A stretch of 64,000 nucleotides of DNA from Sorghum bicolor (lineage: Eukaryota; Streptophyta; Magnoliopsida; Poales; Poaceae), in NCBI RefSeq assembly GCF_000003195.3, contig NC_012870.2, positions 52,906,049 through 52,970,048 of the forward strand, read 5' to 3'. Positions 22,248 through 33,536 of this stretch are shown in pieces; position 1 is the stretch's first letter, and each line of letters starts with the position of its first letter. Under the pieces are notes generated by a model. It worked only from the letters and a program-made list of their open reading frames with translations. It had not been told where the DNA came from and did not search any database. The position numbers were made by a program, and so were the translations under genes.

Positions 22248-23106
22248 ATGTCAGGTGAGCACGTAGTAGCAGCTGAGTCCACGACGACGACGACGACGAC
22301 GGAGAAGAAAGGCGGCGGCGTCATGCGGGTGCACGTCGCGGTGGTGTGCTCTGCAGTGGGCTTGCTCGGCTTCATCATCCTCATCCTCGGAGTCGCCGGG
22401 GAGGCCGCCACGGCACAGGCCTACGTCCGGGGTCCTGATGATGACATCGAAGCAGAAAAGTGTCAGTACCGCATGACGCCGGCGCTGGCCTGCGGCATCG
22501 CCGCGGCGCTGCTGGCGATCACGGCTCAGGTCGTGGTCACCGCCACCAGCCTCTGCTGCGGGTGCTGCCGGACACGGGAGGTGCCAAAGGAGACAAGGCA
22601 CATCGTCGGAATCATCCTCTCTGCCGTCTCATGGTACGTCTATAGATCAAGCCATAAAATTAAACGGTGTGTTTTCAGCACTTATATTTTCCATTCCAGT
22701 TAAAGTTAGTACAGAGTTATATATGGACATACATACATATTGCAGGATCACTGTGATTATAGTGGTGGCACTGTTTATCGCCGGCGCTGCGCTTAACGCG
22801 GACCAGGAGAAACAACCCGACGCCGACGGTGATTGCGACCGTGCTCCAGGTAACTCAATGTTCGCGGCGGCGACAGTCCTGTCTGTCGCCGCCACAGGCA
22901 TGCAGATCGCGTCCTACATCCTGCTCCTGGTGGCGACAAGCACCACCAAGACCCCGCTGGCAACGGAGCAGCTGGAGTTGGCCATGGGACAGCCGGTGGT
23001 GAAGCCGGAACCGCAGGTCGCAGTCGGTAGCCAGGACCAGGAGCCGGTGGCTTCGGCTCCTGCTCCTGTACCGTCTCAAGCCACAGAACCTGAATCCCAA
23101 GTTTGA
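22248..23106 (+). CDS. DUF1218 family four-TM membrane protein
   Basis: Two exons, 22248-22633 and 22746-23106, total 747 nt (248 aa). The intron is GT-AG and splits a Trp codon. The start is the first in-frame ATG (MSGEHVV); upstream the frame opens only at a GTG. Four hydrophobic segments are visible: VAVVCSAVGLLGFIILILG, ALACGIAAALLAITAQVVV, the exon-junction segment IVGIILSAVSW/ITVIIVVALF, and VLSVAATGMQIASYILLLVA. Cys residues lie near the second (SLCCGCC). The C-terminus is Pro/Glu-rich. The order fits DUF1218 proteins, which in Arabidopsis include VCC and MWL1/2, ER or endomembrane proteins tied to vein pattern and lignin. Which branch this belongs to is not clear. No disruption is seen; it is the only complete host gene here. 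Confidence 0.88.
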
Positions 23107-23400
23107 GGCTTGAACCAATGGAAGGACGTTTAATTCGCTTCAGGTGTTCATTCATAATAAAATCACGATGCCAACTTCTATATATCTGCGATATTTCTTC
23201 AGTCAGGATCTTTGTACGGCATTTGATATAAGATGATTCTATGACATTTTTGGCAACAGATTTGTCAGGGCTACCTAGCTCTCTTAGACTTTGTCCCATA
23301 GCAGAAATATAAAATAGAGACTCATTCTATGGTTTAGGTTACGCACAGTAAAAAGGGTCATACATCCAAAACATTCCTTCTCCAACAGCAACAACAATGT
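23107..23400. other. 3' flank of the DUF1218 gene
   Basis: Contains AATAAAATC (23157), a plausible polyadenylation signal about 50 bases after the stop. Nothing else is recognised. Confidence 0.5.
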
Positions 23401-23700
23401 TAAAATTCAAAGTCTTTGAACAGTATGTGAACAAAGAAATTTAAGTGTGGCTAAATTTATTGAGGAGGGGGAATGTCAAAGAGTTCAAACACTATAGAAG
23501 CTTGTATCAATTCTCATTGTCCCTCTATAAAAGGGGTCACGTTCAGCTGATGTATGACACAAGTGAAGAATGTGAAAGTGAAATACAAAAGTCCCATTCT
23601 CCCCATCTCTCTGTGTCTGTGTTTTGTGTGTTTGTGAGCAATATGAGAACTCGGTTTTTAATACGTTATCAGCAAGAGCTCTACCGAGCTAAAAGGTAAA
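23401..23700 (+). mobile_element. Possible copia-type LTR remnant
   Basis: A TATA-like CTCTATAAAAGGGG (23523-23536) is followed about 140 bases later by ATACGTTATCAGCAAGAGC (23661-23679). That resembles the ACACGTTATCAGCACGAG junction I associate with the LTR end and primer site of grass copia elements having a UBN2-type gag. A gag of that type lies at 61678, on the far side of the retrotransposon nest. The left LTR limit is unclear. Confidence 0.45.
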
Positions 23701-24508
23701 TAGGTGAGAAATCATTTTCATTCAGATAGCCCACACATAGCCCAAGCATGAGTACCTCACCGTCATCCCGAAGATGCGGTGCCAACGAAATCGCCGCCGT
23801 CCTGCGTGCGACATTCACTGCCCTGGCAGACCCACGCAAATCCCACCCCCTGAAGGGACGTGAACGCCGAGGTCGCACCCCCTGCCCCACCTCCTGCCTG
23901 CCCGCTGCGGAAGAGGGGCCAAGCCGCAAGAGCCATGCCCACTGCGAGAGGGGGGCCCACTGCGCGAGCCGGACGTAACTGCTACGAGCAGGCCTCCTGG
24001 CCGCCGTGCGCCATGGCCATGGGCAGGCCGCTCGGCCGCTCTAGTCGGCCCAGCACTGGGAGCCACGCCCATGCCCCTGGCCGGCCGGGCCGCCGAAGCC
24101 GCTGGCCACGGCCGGCCGCCAGTGGCAGAAGACGAAATATATTTGAGGTACGGCGAGTTGATAGCTTCAACAAAATAGTAATGAACGAACAACAACTAAT
24201 CAAGAGGAAGCATATTTCGTTCTCTGTGCTCTCGGTTAAAAAAATAATTAAATAATAAACAACTGAACAAAAAGTAACTTAAATAGGTTTGTGACTTCGT
24301 GTAATCTTGGCGTCTTGCAGCTTGCAGGCTAGAGCGGCAGCACCAGGCCTCCAACAGTGTTCGTATGAATGACTATATATATTAATCATTTGGCCACAAA
24401 ACACTGGAATGGAATGGCGTCTAGTAATTTGCAAGGGCATACGCAGCAGAGCTGAGGTATGGCGAGGGCCATACCTCGCCCTACTGAGTCCTCCGCCACT
24501 GCCGGCCG
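23701..24508. other. GC-rich sequence left of the nest, possibly copia leader
   Basis: GC-rich, Gly/Pro/Arg-type frames on both strands to about 24130, then AT-rich. No domain is recognised. It may be the 5' leader of the copia-type element that resumes at 60908. Confidence 0.35.
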
Positions 24509-25519
24509 CGCCTCCTGTAGTGTCCGCTAAAACTAGAGATAAATTCTACCCCTAGCAACAACACCAGAAATATATGGTATATAATTAACTTGTCAAATAG
24601 CAACTAACCATTCTAACATTCCTAAGCATAAAGTAGGTTGCCATCCCTAATTATATTGCTAGGAATTTAATATATATTCAGATGTTCTACTGTAACTAGA
24701 TAGAGAATAAAAGATATAAATATAACTATAAACTAAATGGGTTCTGCAAGTGGACAGATAATTATACCGTTGTAGCATTTTACATAGAGAAGTATCCAGG
24801 TTGTCGATTTATATTTATACCACTCAGAAGGCTAAGTTTTAAACTATAATCTATTATATTGATAAAAAACTATATAGGATGAATAAATGAAATTACCCAA
24901 GTCATATAATCTACTCATAACAAGCAGATGTCACTAGATAAATATAGATAAATAATAGTGATAGCTTAATCATCAAGTATCATAATTAAATATAATCATT
25001 AGAGCATCTACTAGTCATAATCATAGTTAGCCAATAGATAAAATAGGGGGTTGGATCTAAGGTAATTCTATAACTACGCCAATGAACAACGCTAATTAGC
25101 GCAATTACATCTATAAATCATCGTTAAATCAACCTTATATCATAATTACATGTAAAGAGGCATCAACTAATGAAGATATTAAGACACAAGGGTCACCCCT
25201 TCGCGACCGTGGCCATGCTTGTCCTATGTACGGAGGGTGGACTACAGAAGATCCAACGCAATTGTCACCTACGCGGTCTACCACACGTAGCACGTCAGGG
25301 TGCACTCGCAGATAAACAAGATATCTAGACACAACGTCTACATATTGTCTATCATCTATCCAACGATCAATTAGGTAAACGCTATACGAGCAATTACATG
25401 AATTCAATAAAATCAAACCAACTATCCTAGACATATAATCAAAGTAGACAATGACTAATGCAATTAAGAACATATGAATCTATTAAGAATAAAGTCTCCC
25501 TAATATAATTAAATACTAT

Positions 25520-26211
25520 TGTTGATGCAAAACTGATCTGCAAACACAAAGGGCTAATACCCGATTCAAACGTTAAGGCGTGCCAGCCGATTTGACCTTG
25601 CTATCGGCAAAGGTGATAACTCGAATACTTTAGTCCTGACAACAGCGATGCGCCCGGATGTCACGGCTAAGAGGTACTCACGCGGAACTTGAGAACACGC
25701 CGAGCTTAAGTCGACGAATTCCTAAGAACTCGTAACAAAAGGAAAAAAGTATGACGAAGTCGTCGGAAAGTAAATGCTGGAGTATGAGTAAAACGTGTGT
25801 TTGATTCCTTGATTGATTTTTACAAGGCCCTAGGGTCTATATTTATACCCTGCTCAAAGAGCTACAACCAGACACGATTAGAACTCGAATTCCAAATCAC
25901 ACGGAATCCGTATACAAAACGATGCAAATAATTAAGGAAATAACAAAACTATCCCTCGTGACAAACCGGAACTCCTCCACATAACGACCGGCAGCTTCCG
26001 GACTCCCTCTTTGCATCATCGGCAGACCCTTTGCCATAGTCATCGGCAGACTTTCTTATCTAGCCATCGGCACCATATTACTGCCTGTGGACTTAGTCAC
26101 GTTCAACTTCTCCCTCATCGGCAACCATCTTCATCGGCAACCCACTTTGTAGACATCGTGCTGCCACCTTATCCTGCCATCCTAGACACGTGCCCAAAAA
26201 CGGTGTCAACA
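25520..26211 (-). repeat. 3' LTR of the gypsy element
   Basis: Identical by eye to 37231-37922. A TATA-like TATAAATAT on the minus strand falls at 25838-25847. Several GCCGAT/ATCGGC words are present. Confidence 0.95.
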
Positions 26212-26223
26212 CATGCCCCCCAG
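26212..26223 (-). promoter_or_regulatory. Polypurine tract of the gypsy element
   Basis: On the minus strand CTGGGGGGCATG directly abuts the 3' LTR start TGTTGACACC, the expected plus-strand primer position. Confidence 0.8.
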
Positions 26224-26694
26224 TTTCGGAGTATAAAACTATTAATGCTCCGAAATTCTCTGCAGTAATGATGCCTTTTCCCGCAATTAATGCTCCTAAT
26301 CTGGTAACCGACAACCCCAATCTGAACAACTCTGACCCTATTCCTCCACAGTTTCTTCGAAATCCCCAACTTCCTAAACGAGCATTTTTCTCAGTCGTAC
26401 ATCGGCAACAATACCGTTACAAAGATCTGCCGATGTTCTGACCAGGATATTCGCACAAACGGTTACCTCCCTTCTATCCGCCCATCGGCAATATGACCGT
26501 TATAGAATATTGCCGATGGACCGACCAGGAGATCTCGCACAGTAAAATATCTTCAGATAATGACCGCTTCTCGTCAAATCACCTGCACAATCCCTGGATT
26601 ACCGAGCGAACAGTTACCATATCCATCTGAGTACCCTCGGATTTCTCGGATGCGGCAAAGAGATAAGTCGGATTTGCCCTTGCCCATTTTGTCC

Positions 26695-26702
26695 TATAAA
26701 TA
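26695..26702 (+). promoter_or_regulatory. TATA box of the antisense PMD gene
   Basis: TATAAATA in a clean core-promoter context, 150 bases ahead of the ATG at 26852, outside the LTR. It implies the antisense gene has its own promoter. Confidence 0.7.
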
Positions 26703-26851
26703 GTTCCTTCTTGGGTACTCCTTCCCCATCACACCATTCTACTACCCAACTTTACTTTTCCAGCGGCGGCGCCACCAAAAACTCCTAAGGTCTCCGACAA
26801 GTACCCCTCTTCACCAACTCCGGCGCCTTCACGCGCTTCCTTCGCAGCAAG

Positions 26852-29800
26852 ATGGCCGTCGGGTTCGTCGTCCCTGAGGTCAAATCTCCACCCCGTCTTC
26901 TGTATTTTTCTTCATATCCCTGTTCACTCGCAATTCATTTTACTGAACATCTCCCTTTTCTTTCCTCTTTGTATTTCTTTCTACGCCCAAAATCACTAGG
27001 AATTGTCCAACAAAATTGTCATCCCCACCGATCAACCACACCTTCAATGCCTCGGCCCTCTAGGGGACCCAGATCCAACTGACCTTATCAACGCAGAAAC
27101 CAACAGGATCCCCTTCAGAGTCGAAATTTTTTCCTTAGATCTGTGGAAGGACACCTTCCGCTCTTGGCCCAGCCCAACTGTAGGGTGGAAAGACTGGTTC
27201 TTGAGGGTCAGCAATTCTAATGAAGTTCAGTGGGGCGAAAGGAATCTAGCCCAATGCATTAGATTGTCCATTGCCGATATGCATAGGAACGAGTCACTGC
27301 TGATAGCTGCATCCTACTTTTGGTCAGACACCCTCAATGCTTTTGCCTTTGGCCATGGCCCTGCTTCTCCTACTCTTGCCGATGTAGCCATGCTTACTGG
27401 TCTAGATATATCTTCTGCCGATAGCACCCACTTTTTTGATACTGCCCCTAGTGCCAAAGTGGAGACTCGCGCTATCGGCGGCTGGTCGGGGTACATTCAG
27501 AAGTACCGTGGGAAAGGATCTGTCACCATAAAGGAACAAACCACCTTTCTGAACATGTGGCTGGACAAGTTTGTATTCTGTGGTCGATCGGCAGGACCGA
27601 CTTCTGTCTACCTATCGGCAGCAGAAAGACTGGCTAACGGCGGCCGATTCCCTCTCGGCCGATACTTGCTTGGCGCTGCTTACCGCCTTCTCCATCGAGT
27701 AGCCCAGAAACTTCTGCTCGGCCAGTCCACTAGCAACTTGGGAGGCCCCTGGTGGTTTGTCAACATGTGGCTCAATCTGCATCTGCACAAGCGTCTCAAC
27801 TTCAACCTGTTCACACAGCGTTTCCCAAGAGATATAGCTGAAAACCATGTATTGGGTGAAGAGGAATCGGCAACACGCGCCCCCTTGAACTTTGGCGAAG
27901 CTGTCATAGTTCTGCCTGGTTCAGGGGGTAATCCAGATCAGATCGGCCGATTCTTCCAGACTCTGTATGAGGGTTTGACCAGAGACGAACGACCATGGTT
28001 GGCTTATGATGACCCAGATAGCATGCTCCCTCTGACCTTCAATCCATTTGATGAAGCTCTCGACAGGGACAATGAGGTGATGATGGCAATCGTGACTCCC
28101 AGAATCATTCCAGTGAACTTCTTTGGTAGCACAAAAACCTCCCCTCAAACTTACGAATTTTACAATCCATCGGCATTAGCTCGCCAGTTAGCTTTCGGCC
28201 AGTTGCCGATTGCACTTCCTTATGCCGATGTGATAAAACCCAGAGAAACTATCAACAACCTTCTTGAGTGGACTCGAGCAGCCCAACTACCACCAAACGC
28301 CGATATAGATGTAGATCTGTCAGAATGGGTTCCGGCTGCTTTTATCACTCAGGCATACAAGTTATGGTGGGCAGAATGGAAAGAGCATCTATTCTGCAGA
28401 TCGGCGCTTTCATACCGCGGCATGATTGACTCCGAATACGAAGTTCCCGATGACACTGTAAGTAACTCAAACCAACGTTTCATTTTCTCAATATTATCTC
28501 CATCGGCAGCTTACCCTTGTATTCCTTTTGCAGGTTGACAATATTCCTCCATTGGTTAGCAGGAGTGGCAGGCCGATCGACTTGTTTCCATCAGGCCCGA
28601 TTTCCTCAATCGGCCACAATGCTCCCACTCTAGCTTCCATCGTGCATCGGGGTGTACGCCTCAGGAAAGTCACCACCAGGAGAACCCAGACATCACCAAC
28701 GGTTGCTGCTCCCACTCTTGCGCGGGCTTTCAAGGCAATTTGTCAAATCTTTTCCTTTATGCTGACTATCTTTATATCGGCTATATTTATGCCTATAAAC
28801 TCTTGTTCATTATTGCAGCAAACCGGCGCATCGGCGAAAGCCAGGTGTGAGAGTACCGATGCCCCCCAGTCTAGCCAACCCAAGAGGAAGGGCACCACGG
28901 GTGCTAGAACTGGGACGAAGCGCCAGAAGGTAGCAACTCCCCCTCCTCCTCCGGTATCTCCAATTCCGGTGGAGTCTTCTCCTTCTTCTCCAGAAGCCCA
29001 GCCACAGCAAGCACCATCTCCCCCACCTATGCAGGAAGCACCACAGATAGAAGAACCCCAACAGGAAGGATCTCAAACAGAAGATACACCAGCTGACATG
29101 GGTGAACAAACAACCGGCCCGGTGGGTCCAGTTATACCATCGGCAGTTCTCCCGATTCAGATAAACGTTGTCCCTCCTCCAGGTAACATACTTTAACACT
29201 ATCGCTACCGATGAACTTATTCTTATTTAGTCTCATAACTTCTTTTGTCTTCTTTCAGTTGATATCGTTCCATCGGCAATCTCGGCCGATCAACCTGTAG
29301 CTCCATCGGCATCTTTGGCCGATCAGCCTGCAGCTCCGTCAGCACTTCTCAGTCAAAGACAAGAGATCGCCTTGAAGCAAGTAAGTCACCGTTTACCATT
29401 AGCACTATTTGCCGATTCTCTGAGTATGAGCTAATTTTGCTTTCCCTCCCAGGAACAAGATTCTCCCGATAGCCTGTTCTCCTTCGCCATCGACTTCTCT
29501 GAAGAAGAAGGTGAAGAAGCAAGCACTTCTCAGACGGTCGGCATCACATCGGCAGAGATCAGGGTCAGGCTGGAAGAATTGTCAGCTCTCCTTCACCAGG
29601 ACACAGCGCAATTGGTTGATGATTCCGACCCTACCAAGACCCTGTTCAGAACTCTCAGAGGCCAAATCCCAGCCGATGTTGAAGAAATCCTGTTCCAAGC
29701 CGCTCATCTGGAGAGTCGCCAGCTGCAGTACCAAAGAGCTTCTCGGCGGCTTGCCGATAGAGCCGCTCAGACTCAACTCTCCGATGAAATGAGGAAAGAG

Positions 29801-30148
29801 AAGCTTTTGACCGATGAGAAGCACAAGAACATCGGTATCTTGAGATCTTCTGGAGACGCGCTGAAGCAGAAGATATCCGATCTATCGGTAAGAAAAGAAT
29901 CCCTGTTGGCGGAGCTCAAGGAAGTAGAGAACGCTCTGTCCCAAGCCCAACAGGAAGAGAGCCAATTACCAGAGACCATTAGGCTTCTCGAGCACGAGCG
30001 AAATGCTCATGGTCGCAAGGCATTTCAACTGAAGAAGAAGCTGAAGCCGATAGAAGGTTCTGCCGATGACGACATCAAGGAGATAGAAGCAGCCAACCAA
30101 ATTCGGCTACGCGCTATATCGGCGATCCAGACGCTGCTTAACACATAG
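26852..30148 (+). CDS. Antisense plant-mobile-domain gene of the gypsy element
   Basis: Six exons by eye: 26852-26878, 27000-28457, 28534-28734, 28819-29182, 29259-29380, 29453-30148; 2868 nt, 955 aa, all phases agree and no stop is seen. The start MAVGFVVPE is the first ATG after the TATA box. Exon 2 holds the mobile-domain pattern (FRVEIFSLDLWKDTF, LADVAMLTGLDI, a W-rich middle ending YKLWWAEWKEHLF). Exon 4 has a basic patch (PKRKGTTGARTGTKRQK), a likely nuclear localisation signal, and Pro/Ser/Gln-rich linkers. Exon 6 is a long predicted coiled coil (about 200 aa, KQKISDLSVRKESLLAELK). Intron 3 would be GC-AG and is itself open and in phase, so it could be retained. Function unknown; a nuclear, multimeric protein is inferred. 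An open frame of this length fits a recent insertion. Confidence 0.88.
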
Positions 30149-30202
30149 AGTTTTCATCGGCATTGTATCTACGCTTTTCCTGCTTCCTCAGCTTTTAGTC
30201 TA

Positions 30203-30292
30203 GCCGATAGGACTGTTATCGGCACCTAAACTTTTGAAACACCAAGACTTGTCCCCAAGCATTTGGATCCAGCCGATAGGAGTGTTATCGGC
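30203..30292. terminator. Paired GCCGATA/TATCGGC hairpins between convergent genes
   Basis: Two direct repeats (around 30202-30232 and 30271-30301), each with a 7-bp perfect stem GCCGATA ... TATCGGC and a 7-nt loop, followed by ACCTAAACTT. They sit between the PMD stop (30148) and the pol stop (30303). The terminator label is positional; the hairpins are seen, the role is inferred. Confidence 0.5.
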
Positions 30293-30302
30293 ACCTAAAC
30301 TT

Positions 30303-33300
30303 CTATGCATCGACCCATACACTGGGGTAGTACTTCTTTAAATATTTGCCGTTTAATGCTCTGGGAAATTCAAGTCCTTCGAGGGTTTCTAGAATGTAGG
30401 CATTACCAGGAGCCGATCGACTTATCCGATAAGGACCCTCCCAATTAGGAGACCACTTTCCAAACTTCGAACTTTTGGTCCCAATTGGTAAAATTAATTT
30501 CCATACCAAATCCCCATCGGCAAACTCTTTAGCCTTCACTTTCTTATCATACCATCTAGCAACTCTCTTCTTATTTTCTTCTATACTCATTAAAGCTTTT
30601 AACCGATGCCCTGCTAGATCGTCCAATTCATCGGTCATCAAAGTGGCATAACCGTCGGAAGTTAATTGATCTTGAAACGATAATCGCCTAGATCCAGCCT
30701 TAATTTCCCAAGGCAACACTGCATCATGTCCATACACCAATTGATAGGGTGATACCTTGGTCGATCCATGACAAGCCATCCGATAAGACCACAATGCTTC
30801 ATTTAATAATGTATGCCACCGCTTAGGATTTTCTTCAATCTTTCGTTTAATAAGCTTGATAATTCCTTTGTTAGACGCTTCGGCCTGCCCATTGGCTTGA
30901 GCATAATAAGGAGAAGAATTCAACACTTTAATTCCCATACCGATTGCGAATTCATCGAACTCCCCCGATGTGAACATGGTGCCCTGATCGGTAGTAATCG
31001 TTTGGGGAATCCCAAATCGGTAAATAACATGCTCCTTCACAAAATCAATCATATTGGCCGATGTGACTTTCTTCAAAGGAATAGCTTCAACCCACTTAGT
31101 GAAATAGTCGGTGGCAACTAGAATGAACTTATGCCCTTTGCTAGATGGTGGATAAATCTGGCCGATCAGATCGATGGCCCATCCCCGGAACGGCCAAGGC
31201 TTTATTATAGGATTCATAGCCGATGCGGGTGCTCTCTGGATATTACCAAACTTTTGACAACCTTGACATCCCTTGAAATATTTAAAACAATCTTCAAGTA
31301 TGGTTGGCCAAAAATATCCATTCCTTCGAATCATCCACTTCATCTTAAAAGCTGACTGATGCGCTCCACACACTCCTTCATGGATTTCCCCCATCAAACT
31401 TCTAGCTTCATCATCACCCAAGCATCGGAGAAGAATTCCGTCGATAGTCCGATAATACAATTCATCCTCAAGGAGCACATACTTGGTTGCTTGAAATCGA
31501 ACCCGTCTTTCTACTTTTTTGGATGGATCTTTTAGATAATCAATAATTTCTTTCCTCCAATCACCGTCACCGACTGCCGATGTCGCATTAATCATTGGCT
31601 GATATTCCGAGGCATGCTGAGCTAACCGATTAGCGTCTTCATTATGCAATCGGGGAACATACTCCAATCGGAAATCCTTGAACTCCTTTAACAGTTGCAT
31701 ACTTCTCTCGAAATAAGTTATGAGAACTTCACTTCGGCATTCATAGCTTCCGGCCAATTGGTTTATAACCAACATAGAATCCCCGAATATTTCAACAGCA
31801 TCAGCACGAACTTCTCTTAACAACTCCAATCCCTTGATCAGAGCCTAATACTCAGCCTGATTATTTGTTGATGTGGCAACAATCGGCAAGGAAAACTCAT
31901 ACTTCCTCCCCTTAGGGGAAACTAATACAATGCCGATTCCTGCCCCCCGGTCACAGGTAGATCCATCAAAGAAGAGCGTCCAGGGTACAATTTCCAAGGT
32001 TTCCACTAGACCGCAATGCTGAGTCACAAAATCGGCCATAATCTGCCCTTTGACTGCCTTAGCCGATTCGTAACGCAAATCGAACTCCGACAGCGCTAAA
32101 ATCCATTTACCGATCCTACCACTCATAATCGGCATAGATAGCATGTATCGGACCACGTCATCTTTGCAAACAACAGTGCATTCGGCCGATAACAGGTAAT
32201 GTCTCAGCTTGATACATGAAAAATATAAGCATAAGCATAGTTTCTCAATGGCCGAATACCTGGTTTCAGCATCAATCAACCTCCTACTCAAATAATAAAT
32301 TACCCTTTCTTTCCCTTCAAATTCTTGAACTAAAGCTGAACCGATAACCGATCCATCGGTAGATAAGTACAATCTGAAGGGCTTCCCTTGTTGAGGTGGA
32401 ACTAGAACCGGAGGATTTACTAGATATTTCTTGATTTCATCCAGAGCCAACTGCTGTTCTTCTCCCCAAATAAACTCTTGATCGGCTTTCAATTTAAGAA
32501 GAGGACTGAAAGCACGAATCCTACCAGACAAATTCGATATAAATCTCCTGATAAAATTTACCTTGCCGATCAAGGATTGGAGCTCGGTTTTGTTGGTAGG
32601 GGCCACTATTTTATTGATGGCATCAATAGATCTTCGACTAATTTCAATACCCCTCTGATGTACCACGAAACCAAGAAACTGCCCTGCCGATACACCAAAT
32701 GCACACTTGTTGGGATTCATCTTCAATCCATGCTTCCTTGTGCACTCTAACACTTTTTGTAAATCGGCAAGATGCTTTGAGAAATCTCCAGACTTAACCA
32801 CCACATCATCAATATAAATCTCCACGAGCTTGCCGATGAACTCATGAAATATAAAATTCATAGCCCTTTGATAAGTAGCACCAGCATTCTTCAACCCAAA
32901 AGTCATGACTATCCATTCAAATAGCCCAACATGACCAGGACACCTGAATGCGGTTTTTGGAATATCCTCCTCCGCCATGAATATTTGATTATAACCTGCA
33001 TTACCATCCATGAAGCTGATGACCTGATGACCAGCCGCAGCATCAATCAGTAGATCGGCGACAGGCATTGGGTATCCATCCATCGGCGTAGCTTTATTGA
33101 GATTCCTGAAATCAATGCACACCCGAAGCTTCCCGTTCTTCTTGTAAACCGGAACAACATTGGAAATCCACTCGGCATACCGACACTGCCGAATAAACTT
33201 AGCTTCAATAAGTTTGGTGATTTCGGCCTTAATATCGGGTAGAATGTTAGGATTACATCGGCGGGCTGGTTGCTGATGCGGCCGAAATCCAGACTTGATG

Positions 33301-33536
33301 GGTAACCGATGTTCAACAATTGATCGGTCTAAACCAGGCATCTCGGTATAATCCCAAGCAAAGCAATCTTTATATTCCTTTAACAAACTAGTCAATTGTT
33401 GCTTACTCTCAGGATCTAATTTAGCACTAATAAAAGTAGGCCTAGGCTTATCACCACTACCTATATCTACTTCTACCAAATCATCGGCCGATGTGAATCC
33501 CTGGCCTAATTTTCCATCATCGGCGAATCTATCCAT
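30303..33536 (-). pseudogene. Gypsy pol: RT, RNase H x2, integrase; one in-frame stop
   Basis: It starts with ATG at 33536, overlapping the gag stop as TAATG, in the -1 frame. Domains in order: RT (KLRVCIDFRNLN; FGLKNAGATYQRAM; catalytic YIDDVVVKS), the gypsy RNase H (LYLSTDGSVIGSALVQ), then a second archaeal-type RNase H (LFFDGSTCDRGAGIGIVL), then integrase with an H2C2-type finger (H-x-H; CQGCQ) and DDE residues in VATDYFTKW, TTDQGTMF and GQAEASNK. A TAG at 31845-31847 interrupts the second RNase H right after TNNQAEY, where the family has Glu. The frame continues unbroken on both sides (569-codon offset), so one substitution or readthrough separates it from an open pol. Confidence 0.93.

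Noticed and set aside
22251..22601. Minus-strand frame opposite the DUF1218 exon
   Set aside because: Shadow of the real gene, whose plus-strand exons join in phase and encode four TM segments.
23748..24255. GC-rich frames on both strands as a host gene
   Set aside because: Several overlapping frames of similar length, low-complexity composition, no domain and no exon signals.
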